Positions 11,827 to 22,195 of a stretch of DNA of 64,000 nt are shown in pieces (positions within the stretch are counted from its first letter, which is position 1; each line of letters opens with the position of its first letter). The notes below the pieces were generated by a model. It did not search any database. It saw only the letters and a list, made by a program, of their open reading frames with translations, and was not told the DNA's origin. The DNA comes from Aquatica leii (taxonomy: Eukaryota > Arthropoda > Insecta > Coleoptera > Lampyridae). A program made the position numbers and the translations under genes. Location: positions 24,738,354 to 24,802,353 of the forward strand of contig CM069432.1 of assembly GCA_035610365.1 (NCBI GenBank), read 5' to 3'.

Positions 11827-14324
11827 ATTTTGAGACTTGTATAGACTACTTACAATACATTTCTTTATTTCGATTTTGTTTAACCGTATATATCCTAATG
11901 TCTCACGTTATTTGGTTCTTCAGATTTAATAAAATTGGTTATACTGATTTACCACCATGAATAACGTATTTGAAAGCGCAAATGAAAAAATAAATTAGCT
12001 TCTTATCCACACATATGTGTTTGAAACTAGTCGTTAGGTAAGAATATATTCTTTAAATTCAACGTTTATTAAAATTTGTCTTTCAGATCTACTTACTCAA
12101 GAATTTATCTGCATTACGGCTATTCACACAAATTTTCTTTTGGGTTGATGAGATTTAACACCTTTTGGTAGGTTTTACAAATGGCGATTTAACGGTTTTA
12201 ATCCGTTTTTTTAGTGGTTTTTTCTTTTCTGGTTTTTATTTTTTGTTTTTTTTGTCTTGTACTTTGGTAATTTTTCGTTCTTGTACGGATGAGTCTATTA
12301 CTTGGCTTCACGGCTATGGTTACGAGCTCATCTGCAAATTACTGTTCCAGCTATTACTCGAAGTAATGACATATTGGGTCTGCGCTATCAACACCAACGT
12401 AAATGGTTATAGACACACGGATACCAGCGTAATCACTTACCCGACATCTACAAAACACAGGTCAGATCCTTCCGTATATTCACTAACGAAAACAAAGTTA
12501 TTTTGTACCGTGGCCTGCGTAAGCACTCCCTTCGATTAATAGTATCCTAATTTATTTGTTTCTATTACTTCTACATGTCATGTACCGTTGTTAAAAGAAC
12601 AAAAATGTAAGAATTTAGGTAAGGCATCGCATTTCGATTATTAGCTTCGTGAGACAGGAAAATTAAACCTGAAATCCAAATTAATTATTATTACAAGCTT
12701 GTATTATCAACGTTTACCTGTTAACACGCGTCAAGTTAGTTTTTTTCGTATTGCCATAACTACAGGCAATGTAATTTAGGGATCTTTTCTAAAATGTCAT
12801 ATAACCTCACTTCATTTTGTTACTTCTTTAAAATCAGTGAGATGCTGTCGATAATCACCTTCTTGAATTTATAACCGTACAGTGGCGTGCTAATTGTAGT
12901 TTATTAAATTACTAATAATCTTGATACATGTGAAATTATTTTCTGTGATAATAAAATTGTTATATTGTTATTTCTTTGTATTTGTGTATTTAGGTTTTCT
13001 TTTCGTAAACTATCATATGTTTGTATAATTTTATCAGGTTCGTGGGAGGTACCTGCTGCTGACTGTTAGTTCCGGTCAGTTATTGCTTATAGCAATAACT
13101 TGGCGTCAACAAATATTTTCTTTCGATTTAAAATCCCTCCCACTCTTTGACTTCTAGCGGCTATATTCTTTAATTTGTCTACCTCTACCTAACAACATAA
13201 CATACCCTTGATGAAAAAAGAGTTTAAAAATATAGAAATAAATATAAGAACTGACACGGCAGCTTCTATGCCAATTGAGTTTGGTAGGTTGAATTTGAAA
13301 CTTCTTTGAAAAAAAAACTTAATTAAGATGGCGTGACCGTATCAACAATATTACATTATTAAGCCGGTAGCGGAGTTGGTGTTATTGACCGAGGGACCCT
13401 ATATCAAAGAAGTCGTGGAATTGGGGGATATATTTTGTTCAATTTTACTATTGTTTAAATCAGACGTGAAAACAATAGAAAAAGAAGCGTTGAAGACAGG
13501 CTGTTACGTGCAAAATTTTCATAACGTAATACCATGTATATTGAATTAAAATTAGATTCCGATTTCGACGCCCTCTGCCGATCTTTCTGGTTACTGACAT
13601 GTTGCGTAATTCATTTTCAAGCTGTCAACTACCTAAAATGGCCTGTGTCGTTTGAATTGGTCTAAATCCAAAGATTTAATAGTACATCAACTGTGATGGA
13701 AATGAAACTATAAATTAATTACGTATTTAACATAATATATTCGTCACAGGGTAAGATATTTACATCCGTTTTGTTAGGATTCTTTTGTAATTTTTTTCTT
13801 AATTTGATAACCGTTCCGTCACGCTTTGGCCACTTAATTAATTAGGTACAAGGACGAATGAACATCGATAAATAATTGACATCAGTCGATTGCGATACTC
13901 TCTTCTTAATAATTAGGAGGGTTCTTATATCTAATTTCTTTTATTAATAATTTTGTAGACTTCGACTTTTGTGAGTTATTGCGTTGACACGACTTACATT
14001 CATACTATTTCAGGCTACTCAACGAGGAAAACGTTTTCTTCGGGGAAGTGCTAGATTCTGGGTAAGCTCTCTTTATAATTATTATGTCGCTGTCAAAGAA
14101 GGTCACTCACGAAATTTAATTTATTTGATATACGCAATTGCAATAGTTTAATACCAAGTAGGTATTGTCAATATCTAATTCTGTGATATTACATACTGTA
14201 AACCTTCATTAGTTAATGGGAAATTTTCTTCGCTTATCGACACCCGAGGTGTATTTATGTATTGTGGGTTGCTGACCCTTCCTTCATTTATGTACTTGTG
14301 TATCATAAAAGTTTCTGAATTATG
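11827..14324. other. Unassigned sequence between the two halves of the Polinton relic
   Basis: No recognisable gene. The 124-codon plus frame at 12165-12539 has a low-complexity Phe/Leu-rich start and does not match any Polinton gene I know. A 48-bp stretch at 14014-14061 is bounded by good splice-acceptor (polypyrimidine then CAG) and splice-donor (G|GTAAG) sequences and is open, which could be a micro-exon or chance. Confidence 0.45.
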
Positions 14325-14540
14325 ATTACTAATCCTCTACGTTAGTGAATTATAGTTATTAAGGCTCGACGTTAATGAACTATACTTGTTAATACTCTAC
14401 ATTATTGAATGATATTTATAAATACTCTACGTTACCAAATTATACTTGTTTGTACTCTACATTGATTTATCCCTATTAATATTCTACGTTACTAAATTAT
14501 AGTTGTTAATACTGCACATCATTAAATTAAAGTTATACCT
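14325..14540. repeat. Degenerate minisatellite, about 30-bp unit, about 7 copies
   Basis: Roughly seven head-to-tail copies of a unit close to AATACTCTACGTTA plus TGAATTATAGTTGTT, each 28-33 bp long and diverged from the others. The CTCTAC / TCTACGTTA core recurs at regular spacing. It sits just upstream of the capsid gene block. Confidence 0.8.
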
Positions 14541-14781
14541 GTTTTATGTTTTCTGTATGGTAACCCATTTTTTTCTTTGTGGTTAGTTACACGAACACCA
14601 GTGCAACAAGGATTACGAACCTGGAATTCGTTACAGGCTTGAACCTTCTGTCCTGATCGAGATAGAAGCTTTACTTATAACAGATCTGGCGCCTTTTAAC
14701 TCTTATTTAGTTGAACCTCCCCTATCTCCGACTGTACGAGTTGGCCGTGCAAGGTTCCTAAGACCTATAAGCTTGTAACAA

Positions 14782-14961
14782 GGAAGTAATATTTTAGGAG
14801 ATATTGTGGAAAATCAACTAATCAAAGAATCGTTTCAAGATAACATTCGCGAAGTCGGTCAGTGTCTCAAACGCAAAACAGACGGTAAAATGGAAAATAT
14901 AATGCAGGGTTCTAGATCTAAAAATCGCGTAAAAAAACAGCCAGTCATTTTTTGTTTGTAA
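14782..14961 (+). pseudogene. Small basic core-type protein of Polinton-like element
   Basis: Sixty codons without an in-frame ATG at the left end. They begin with 'GSNILGDIV', matching the Gly-rich, Leu-Gly-Asp segment of the small protein usually encoded just before the capsid gene in Maverick/adintovirus elements, and end with a Lys/Arg-rich segment. In that family the protein resembles adenovirus pX/core-type DNA-associated virion proteins. The N-terminal half cannot be traced upstream. Its position 80 bp before the capsid start supports the call; sequence similarity alone is modest. Confidence 0.5.
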
Positions 14962-15039
14962 TTAACAAGAAGGCGTTTCTAGACGCAAGCCTGCTAATTC
15001 AAAACTTAATTACAACAATATTTTTGACAGTAACTAATA

Positions 15040-16424
15040 ATGGCTTTTCTTTGCGCTTAATCTTCCGAATGCATTAAATTTGAATTAGATTTATTGGCCT
15101 TTCGATTAGCTCAAACAAGTATAGAATCTGGCGAATGGATTTTCTACAAGCCACTATCTCCATTAATCGACAACGCACCGATTGAATTTGTTATACTTGG
15201 CAGCGACAATGATTACTTGCACTTAAGCCAAACAATGTTGCATGTAGAGATCATTTCACGACTAAAGAACCGTGAGGTGCGCGTCGGATAAATTCGGAAT
15301 TTGACGATCATGCGAAATAAATTATAACTAACGTTTTTTGGTTAGCTAGTGTGCTGACATTCGGAACAAAATTGGTTTCTGTGCAGCGGTTCTTTAGTCT
15401 TGAAATGAAGTCTAACAGCCAAAATCGTTAAACAAGATGGTACTTTGTTAAACCTTGAGGATGTTGTAAGGCCCGTAAATAACTGGTTGCATTCTCTATT
15501 TAGTAAAGTTGAGATTTATTTAAATCAGAATCTTGTATCTCCGCCTAATAATAGGTATGCATACCGTTCTTACATTGAAACTCTACTAAACTATAAATCA
15601 GAAGCAAAATGTTTTTTTTTCGTGTAGTTTATGGCATAGTAATACACTAAAAAAAATGGATAGTCACTCTTTCTGACATATTTAACCAAGAAAAATTCCT
15701 TGTTAACGGCGTCGAAATTAAGATAAAATTTGTTCGTTCAAGAGATTCGTTTAGTTTAATAGCAAAATCTACATACAAGGTAAAAATTATAGAAAACAGT
15801 CTTTTACTAACAAAAACAATTGATCCTACAATTCTAATTGCACACACAAAAGCGTTAGAATTTACTTCCTCAAAATATCCAATAACCAAAGCCGATGTTA
15901 AAGCATTGACTATTCCATCACGGATACAACGAAAGTCTTTAGACAACGTTTTTTTAGACCAATTAGTTAAACGTTGTATTATTGGATTTGTGTTAAATAA
16001 AGCATTCAATAGATATTACGCTACCAACTCGTTTCATTTTTATTATAAAATTTATTACCTGTCTTTGTATATTGACAGTTTGCAAATTCCTTCAAAATCA
16101 CTTCAACCGAATTTTATAAAATCAGGCTTGTATGTGAGAGCATACCATAATTTCTACTCCACAACTGTCGTTCGTTTCTTAAATGAAACAAATGATATAT
16201 TTCGAGTAGATTATTCTAACGGTTTCTGTTTAATGGCTTTCGATTTAACACCGGATTTATCGGCAAATGCAAATTGGAATCTTGTAAAAAATGCATCGTT
16301 ACGCATAGAAGTTGGATTCGAAAATGCATTAAGTGAAACGATAAATTGTTTAATTTAAGCAGAATTTGACAACGTCATAGAAATTGATAACCATAGAAAT
16401 GTAATGGTGGATTTTAGTAGTTGA
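15040..16424 (+). pseudogene. Polinton double-jelly-roll major capsid protein (F54H12.2-like), broken
   Basis: Near full-length capsid gene (about 460 codon equivalents, normal for the family). From the ATG at 15040 comes the N-terminal block with 'QTSIESGEWIFYKPLS' and 'APIEFVI'. A 130-bp disrupted stretch (about 15292-15425) follows. Then 'VVRPVNNWLHSLFSKVEIYLN' in essence (15450-15515) and 'YRSYIETLLNY'. From 15675 a single frame of more than 225 codons carries 'KYPITKADVK', 'YVRAYHNFYS' and 'FDLTPDLS'. A stop at 16356-16358 precedes 22 more family-like codons to 16424. Family knowledge: this protein forms the icosahedral shell. Breaks: a stop 7 codons from the start, the disrupted stretch, a frame change before 15675 and the stop at 16356. 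Confidence 0.85.
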
Positions 16425-16470
16425 GAATACTCGACACTTTACTCCACTTATTAATTAACACTCGTGAAGA

Positions 16471-16637
16471 ATGAACGCGTTTGTTAATTTGCAAGGTTTT
16501 CGCAAAGAAAACAAAAAAATTGTTCCTAAAGAAGTTGCAGTTGTTCCGTCAGATGGTGACTATTTCTAAGTTTTGCTTATAAGCCACCAATTCCTTATTC
16601 TTGCCTTGTAATTTTAATTCTCGTAAACAACTATTGA
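16471..16637 (+). pseudogene. N-terminus of a conserved Polinton-associated gene
   Basis: The ATG at 16471 opens 'FVNLQGFRKENKKIVPKE', which matches the start of a protein common in insect genomes and Maverick-type elements (hydrophobic-x-D/N-x-Q-G-F-K, then a 'KEVAVV' strand). After a stop at codon 33 the similarity continues in another frame with 'YKPPIPYS', the next conserved Lys-Pro-Pro-[FY]-Pro block, and then stops. Only about 55 codons remain. It starts 47 bp after the capsid pseudogene on the same strand. Its role is not known to me. Confidence 0.55.
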
Positions 16638-16652
16638 TCGTTTAATCTCAAC

Positions 16653-16726
16653 AATCTTAGTAGTCTAGTGGTAAGACTCGCCGTTTCATAATCGGTGAAG
16701 CCCTGGTTCGAATCCAAGTACACCTA
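16653..16726 (+). tRNA. tRNA-Met(CAT)-like gene or pseudogene
   Basis: The stretch has exact tRNA spacing. The D-arm AGTC/GACT has a 9-nt loop; the A-box TAGTCTAGTGGTA includes the GTGG element. The anticodon arm is at 16680-16696 with loop TTCATAA, giving anticodon CAT. A 5-nt variable loop follows, then a T-arm with loop TTCGAAT inside the B-box GGTTCGAATCC. The anticodon stem has one mismatch, the T-stem one mismatch, and the acceptor stem pairs poorly (3' half TACACCT; 5' half AATCTTA keeps only three pairs). It is probably a tRNA pseudogene or tRNA-derived sequence rather than a working gene. A T-run follows at about 16730. Confidence 0.5.
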
Positions 16727-18784
16727 AAATTTTTTTTAAATAAAAATATATAAATATAATATAAATAATTATGTATTAGAAACTGTGTCATATATTTTAA
16801 TGTTACTTGATTATTTGTCGGTGCTATTTTATTAGTATTTTTAATTTTATTTAGTGTTTTTACTTATTAACTTATTTAATTTACGTGTTAAGTAGCATAA
16901 CGATAATAATTACTTTACAAAAAGTTTATAAAAAAGTAAAGTGTTATAGGCACAAACAAATATTAAAAAAATTATTTATGTTAACAATTTTACCGAAACC
17001 AAACAGCTCTATTCTAATTCAGAATGCTGACAATACAGCAACAATGCACTTCCTCAGCTGCTACAAATACTTAATTAGAAATAGCAGTGCAAACGTGTTA
17101 ACCATGACGACAATCTATCTCAAAATCATCTATTAAATTGGAAGTTCGTCTTTGAACTAAAAATCCAACCCCAGCGAACATAAATATGATAAGAAAAATC
17201 CACGGATTGCGTATAGAAACCGTTAATATAGATAATCCGTATAAATCTACAAATCTGTATTCCTGTCATTCGCACAAATGAAAGCGATACATCAATAAAG
17301 CAACTCGATAAATGCGACAAAAGGACCAGCTTATAAATACATTGTTTTAACAAAAAAAATTTGTAAAGACCTCAACCCGTGTGGGTGGAAAAAATCATTT
17401 TATTTCACTTTTGTTTATGTTATAGAACATAAATCAAATTTAAATTAGTTTTTATGTACAGGCACCTGGCGAAGTAGAACAGGTGTACCTACAGCTAATA
17501 ATGTCCTTTACAAACTGATCGATAAAATTATTATGGAAAGTAGTGATTCTCAACGAATAGTCTAATAAAAAAGTTTCTACACGAAAAAATATGTTTACAA
17601 AACAACGTATTATTATTTATGTTTACATAAGGATAGTATTTCACTTGAGACATCAAAAATAAAACGTTCACAAGAATATGAAGTTGAATAACATGAAGTG
17701 TGACAGTTGGTGTCTTTTGTCCAGTCTGTTAGGAAATGTATTCAAAACAAATGCTAGTCCCGAGGGTTTAAATTATTCATATCCTCGGGTAATGCTTATT
17801 CTTTATGCTGCAAGTAAAAATATTCTGCAAAAGAACGAACATAGATTGTGGCCGTAACGTCCACATTAACATCGCGCAATATAACAAATAGGAAAGTCGT
17901 TCGTTGTAGAAAGGATGAAGATCTGTCGCCCGTGGTTTCAGCGAAATTACTTCAGGGCATGTATAGAGAGGGTTAGTGTTATGTAAACACTGTTTTGTTT
18001 TGGTTGCCTATTAATGCTTACTTGTAAGTTTAAAGTGGTTCTGTCGGCTAGGTTTACAAGTCGTTTTGTGTTAATGTTAAAAGGTGGCTGGGTTTTGTAA
18101 CAGCTACGCCTCAAGCCTTTACTTAGTTATTTATTTAAAACTATTCGGGTAATTAACTTCGATACTTTTCTAATTTGTTTCTGAATCTAAATGCGTTTGT
18201 TTTTTGGTTTTCATTTTATGATTGATTTATGTTTCCGTTAAATTTTATTCCATAGAAAATATCTGCAGTGGGATATGCTTTTTGTAGATGAGAATAGGAT
18301 ACGAATATCTACCTTACGAGTGCGAGATGAATAATGCATAGTTGCTAGTATCAACTAGAACTGGATGTCCGTTCATCGATCACAGACCGATTTCGCCACA
18401 AAGGAATACAGTTTACATATCATCAATATTGCATTTTCTTGCTCACCTTTTGTCTATTGGTATTCACCGAAACGTAATATCAAATTTTTATATTATTGAT
18501 TAGGACGCAACGTCCTATTTTATTGCTTCTGTTTTATTTGTACAGCATTACACATTCATCGAAAAAATACAGCAGTGGACTTTTTAATGTGATTTAATTT
18601 AACCGCCACATGTATATAAACCAAATGGAATTTTTATCTTAAACCATAAAGTGATGACATTAAATTATTTGACGTCTATTTGACGCGACGACGTACGGTC
18701 ATAGATTCTTTATGTTTATACACAAAATCTAAAATATTTCACAATAAAAATTGTATATGACTATTAATTAAAATTTAAAAATAT
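16727..18784. other. AT-rich unassigned sequence
   Basis: No recognisable gene or repeat. Short frames at 16885-17136 (plus) and 17126-17353 (minus) have no family resemblance. More Polinton genes could be hidden here in highly decayed form, but I cannot identify any. Confidence 0.5.
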
Positions 18785-19214
18785 TAAAACGTTCGAAAAG
18801 TTATTCTCAACTTCGAGATCCTTCGCGAGGTTTTTGTACATTTACAGAACGTATACCGAAAGATATAGAACATTCGAGAAGGATTTCCAAAATGTATAAA
18901 TGCGGCACAAACAAATCAGAAGTCATTTATTTCCAGTAATTCGAAGACGGCAGTGTTAAGAAGATTACTCAAGCTTAAATAAATAAGTGATTAACGCGTG
19001 TGAGATAAATAACCAGATACGTGACTTTAACGTAAACAATAAATGTGTGAAGTTATCCGCGGACTTTATCTTATCTTCGTGTCAGTGATAGCGCTATATA
19101 TAAATCAGTGTAAGTGTTTTTATTAAATATCCTTAGATTTAATTAGTCCGGTTAATAATAATAAACGTGTACATATTTTTAGTATAAATAAATTAATTAA
19201 TAATATTCGTAACA
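18785..19214 (+). repeat. Gypsy-A 5' LTR
   Basis: 430 bp starting (T)AAAACGTTCGA and ending CGTAACA. It is recognised by similarity to the 3' LTR at 26425 and the solo LTR at 38691. Shared blocks include 'GTATAAATGCGG', a TATA-like box, and 'CGGCAGTGTTAAGAAGATTA'. The start is placed by alignment to the solo LTR, and like that copy it is preceded by ATAT. Confidence 0.82.
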
Positions 19215-19215
19215 G

Positions 19216-19233
19216 TGGCGTCAGTGCGGGGTA
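19216..19233 (+). other. Gypsy-A primer binding site
   Basis: TGGCGTCAGTGCGGGGTA begins two bases after the LTR terminus CA and starts with TGG, complementary to a tRNA 3' CCA. I cannot say which tRNA primes synthesis. Confidence 0.6.
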
Positions 19234-19390
19234 TCAAAAAGAACAAACCGTTTGTTTATAGCGTTTAATCTTAGCTGTTCCATTTCGTTAAACCAGTGTC
19301 GGACTTTATTAAAATTAAGTGTTATTAAACTTTTTTTTATTATTATTCGTGGTTAAATTTATACCGGTGACGTGTTTGCAAGCATTTAAA

Positions 19391-20580
19391 ATGGATTCAA
19401 AAATATTTGAAATTCTTGAATCAATGAATAAAAATATGATAGAAAATAATAGAAAAATGAAAATGAAAGAAATGTTATACGATAATTCTCAGAAAATGGA
19501 AGAAAAACTGTCTGAAAATTCCCAGAAAATGGAAGAAATGCATACTAGTATTGCAAATCAAGTAAAAACTATAAAAGAACAAATACAAATTAGTGTAGAA
19601 AACCAGATTAAAACTGTTCAAGAAGAAATGCAAAGCGGTATTATAATTCTAAGAGAAGCTGTAGAAGACAAAATAGAACATAAGTTCGAAGAAAATTCAA
19701 GAAATATAGAAGATAAACTAAAGCAAACATTAGGAGACATAATGAAATTGCTTGAAGAAAAAATAAATCGAATGAATTGTCACAGCAAAGGAAGCGTCAC
19801 GAGTGAGATTTAATAAGGGACCATCGGGAAGAAGCCATCTACAAATTTAAAGTGGTACCTCCAAATTTTGATGGTAAAGTTCCATGGTCAACCTATTACA
19901 AGCAGTTTGAAACCGCAGCTACAGCCAATGGTTAGAGCAACAAGCAGAAAACGACGTCTTTAGCTGTGTCTTTACGTGAAAAAGCTCTTGGAATCTTGCA
20001 AACTGTTCCTGACCACCTACAGAAAAATTACGAACTATTAATTTCACGTTTAGAAATGAGATTTCGAGATACTCATCTTGAACAGGTGTACCAGGCTCAA
20101 ATTAAAAGTCGGGTTTAAAAAGCCGCCAAAAGTCTTCAAGAGTTTGATGCTGACATCGCCAAACTAACACGACTTGCGTATCCTACAGTGCCAGATACCT
20201 TCTTGGAGCAGTTGGCTATTCAAACTTTTGTAGGCGGCCTCCGAGACAACAAAGCGCAACAGACTCTCCGGTTAGCTTGACCGAAGACATTGGAAGACGT
20301 TTTGGTGCATGCTTTGGAGTTTGAAGCAACAAACCAAGCATCGCAACGAGACCGTCATAAATTTTGGTGTGCTGCAAAAGAAATAGGCCCTGCACGACGG
20401 CATCGTACTAAACCTAAGAAAAGGACAAGGAAAACGCTCGAAAATTTGGAACGAGGTGACCAAAAGAGACAAAAGATAATCTCGTCTATTCAGGAGATTA
20501 CAATTCAAATAGCATCGCCGATGGAGCAATTGCATAGCATTTATCTCGATCGCAAGATCAAGAAGTGTTTAGTTACTGGT
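19391..20580 (+). pseudogene. gag: Gypsy-A gag, broken
   Basis: The ATG at 19391 starts a Met/Lys/Glu-rich coiled-coil region with repeated 'NSQKMEE' units (to 19813). A stop and frame change follow. From about 19840 the capsid-like region reads in one frame to 20580, with 'VPPNFDGKVPW', 'YYKQFETAA', 'LLISRLEMRF', 'SLQEFDADIAKLTRLAYP' and 'TFVGGLRD'. This is typical of the gag of insect Gypsy elements with retrotransposon-gag domains. Stops interrupt it three times (about 19935, 20116 and 20278). The CCHC zinc knuckle expected near the end is not visible, so it is deleted or degraded. Confidence 0.82.
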
Positions 20581-20835
20581 TGACATGGGAGCGACGAAGA
20601 CCATCATTCGTCCTGGCATGTTGTTGGAAAAGGAGAACTTATCACCAGTAATAGTGCGACTTCGAACAGCGACGGGAGAAGAAATACCTATTCACGGACA
20701 GTAACCATTGGTTTGGGAAATGGAGTACTCGACCATCAAGTACTGGTAGCCGACATCACGGAAGAAGTTATCATGGGAATGGACGTGATAAAAAAGTATG
20801 AGTTCCATTTCGATATGAAGAACGATGTCCTGAAG
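20581..20835 (+). pseudogene. pol: Gypsy-A aspartic protease, active site mutated
   Basis: Right after gag the frame reads '[14 protein letters not shown]', the retropepsin active-site box in which the usual D-T/S-G-A has become D-M-G-A, then '[16 protein letters not shown]', the flap region. A frameshift near 20702 moves the C-terminal part into the frame opening at 20713, where '[18 protein letters not shown]' fits the second conserved strand (hydrophobic-x-G-x-D). The enzyme would process Gag and Pol. Confidence 0.75.
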
Positions 20836-22195
20836 ATCGACAATGAAGGAATTCCCTTTCATTCGTTGAAGAAGGCAGCCGCGCGAGTCTTATTAAGTGA
20901 AGACGTGATTCTGCCTGCGAGAACTGAAAGTGTAGTGATGGCATGCCTGGATGAAAATCTCCGGGAAGGCTACATTCGCGCGATTGAACAAATGGAGGGC
21001 GGTTTAGTTGAATGGAGACTACTCATTGACAGAACTTTAGTTCGAGTGAAAAACACAATGCCAGTAAGGATCTTAAATATCAACTCAGATCCAATAGGGT
21101 TGAAAAAGAAAACTGTGGTAGGCCAATGCACGCCACGATCTCAAATTGTGAGATACGTGAAATCTAACGAAGATACGTCGGCGAAGAAGTGCCGACAACA
21201 TCTATTAAATATTCTTACCTCCAAGTGCCAAAACTTGAGCCAAGACCAGCTGGCTAAAGTTAAAGTGCTAATCTCAGATACGCAAGATGTATTCGCACTG
21301 GAGAGTGGTTCCAAAGGAAGAACTAACGTGGTGAAACATAAAATTAATACCAGAGACGTTTGGCCGATACGACAACATTCACGCAGACTTTCTTTAGCGA
21401 AAAGAGAAAAACAAATAATTACGAATACGAAAAACGTGATTGCACTTTCAAGTAGCCCATGGGCATCCCCAGTAGTACTCGTAAAGAAAAAATATGTATC
21501 AACGAGATTTTGCGTAGATCACAGGCAGCTAAACGACGTGACCAAAAAGGACAGCTACCCTTTACCAGAATTGACGATACGTTAGACACCCTGTCAGGGT
21601 CCCAGTGGTTTTTCACGTTAGATTTAAACAGTGGGTATTAGCAGGTAGAATTGGAACCCAAGGAACGTGAAAAAACAGCTTTTACGATTGTAACTGATTT
21701 GTAGCAGTTCACCGTGATGCCCTTCGGCCTGTGTAACGCTCTTGCAACGTTCGAGCGTTTAATGGAAACTATCTAGCGCGGACTGTCTTAGAAGACGTGC
21801 ATGGTTTACCTAGACGACGTGATCGTGGTTGGAAGGTCGTTTGAAAATCACTTGAACAACTTGTAAGAAGTGTTCTGGCGACTACGTGAGGCTAATGTCA
21901 AACTAAGTCTGAAGAAGTGCTACGTATTTAAGAAGGAAGCGCAACACTTTGGTCACGTCGTATCTACAGATAAACATTAGGTCCAAAGTTTCCTGGGGTT
22001 GTGCACCTATTATAGACGATTTGTAGCCGGATTTGCTAATATTGCCAAACCTTTGACGAAATTGACGGAAGAAAAAAGCAGAATTCAAATAGAATGAAGA
22101 CTGCGAGAATGCTTTCCATCAATTAAAACAGACCCTAGTCACTTCGACTATTTTGAGTTATCCAAGAGAAGATGGAAAATTTGTTTTGGATACCG
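20836..22195 (+). pseudogene. pol: Gypsy-A reverse transcriptase, broken
   Basis: The linker from the protease runs into RT. '[15 protein letters not shown]' and '[22 protein letters not shown]' mark the first RT motifs (21445-21575). A frame change follows, then 'WFFTLDLNSGY' (first catalytic Asp), 'MPFGLCNA' and 'VYLDDVIVVG' (Y-L-D-D box at about 21801). 'SFLGLCTYYRRFVAGFA' marks the thumb/connection. Stops occur after the GY, at several later sites, and a short deletion removes sequence around 21980. The frame ends '...FVLDT' exactly at the insertion site of the foreign LTR (22195/22196). Confidence 0.85.

Larger units (their letters stand above)
10458..16640 (+). mobile_element. Decayed Polinton/Maverick (adintovirus-like) element
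   Basis: Five pseudogenes, all on the plus strand, resemble the virion and packaging gene block of Polintons/Mavericks. In order they are an ATPase C-terminus (10458), a conserved Polinton-associated protein (11126), a small basic protein (14782), the double-jelly-roll major capsid protein (15040) and the start of another conserved gene (16471). Family B DNA polymerase, retroviral-type integrase, adenovirus-type protease and the long terminal inverted repeats were not found. A 2.9-kb unassigned gap at 11.8-14.7 kb separates the two halves. The limits given are those of the recognisable genes, not of the element. Confidence 0.75.

Noticed and set aside
12165..12539. 124-codon plus-strand frame in the gap of the viral relic
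   Set aside because: The first part is a Phe/Leu-rich run caused by T-rich DNA, and the remainder matches nothing; neither strand shows a known Polinton gene.
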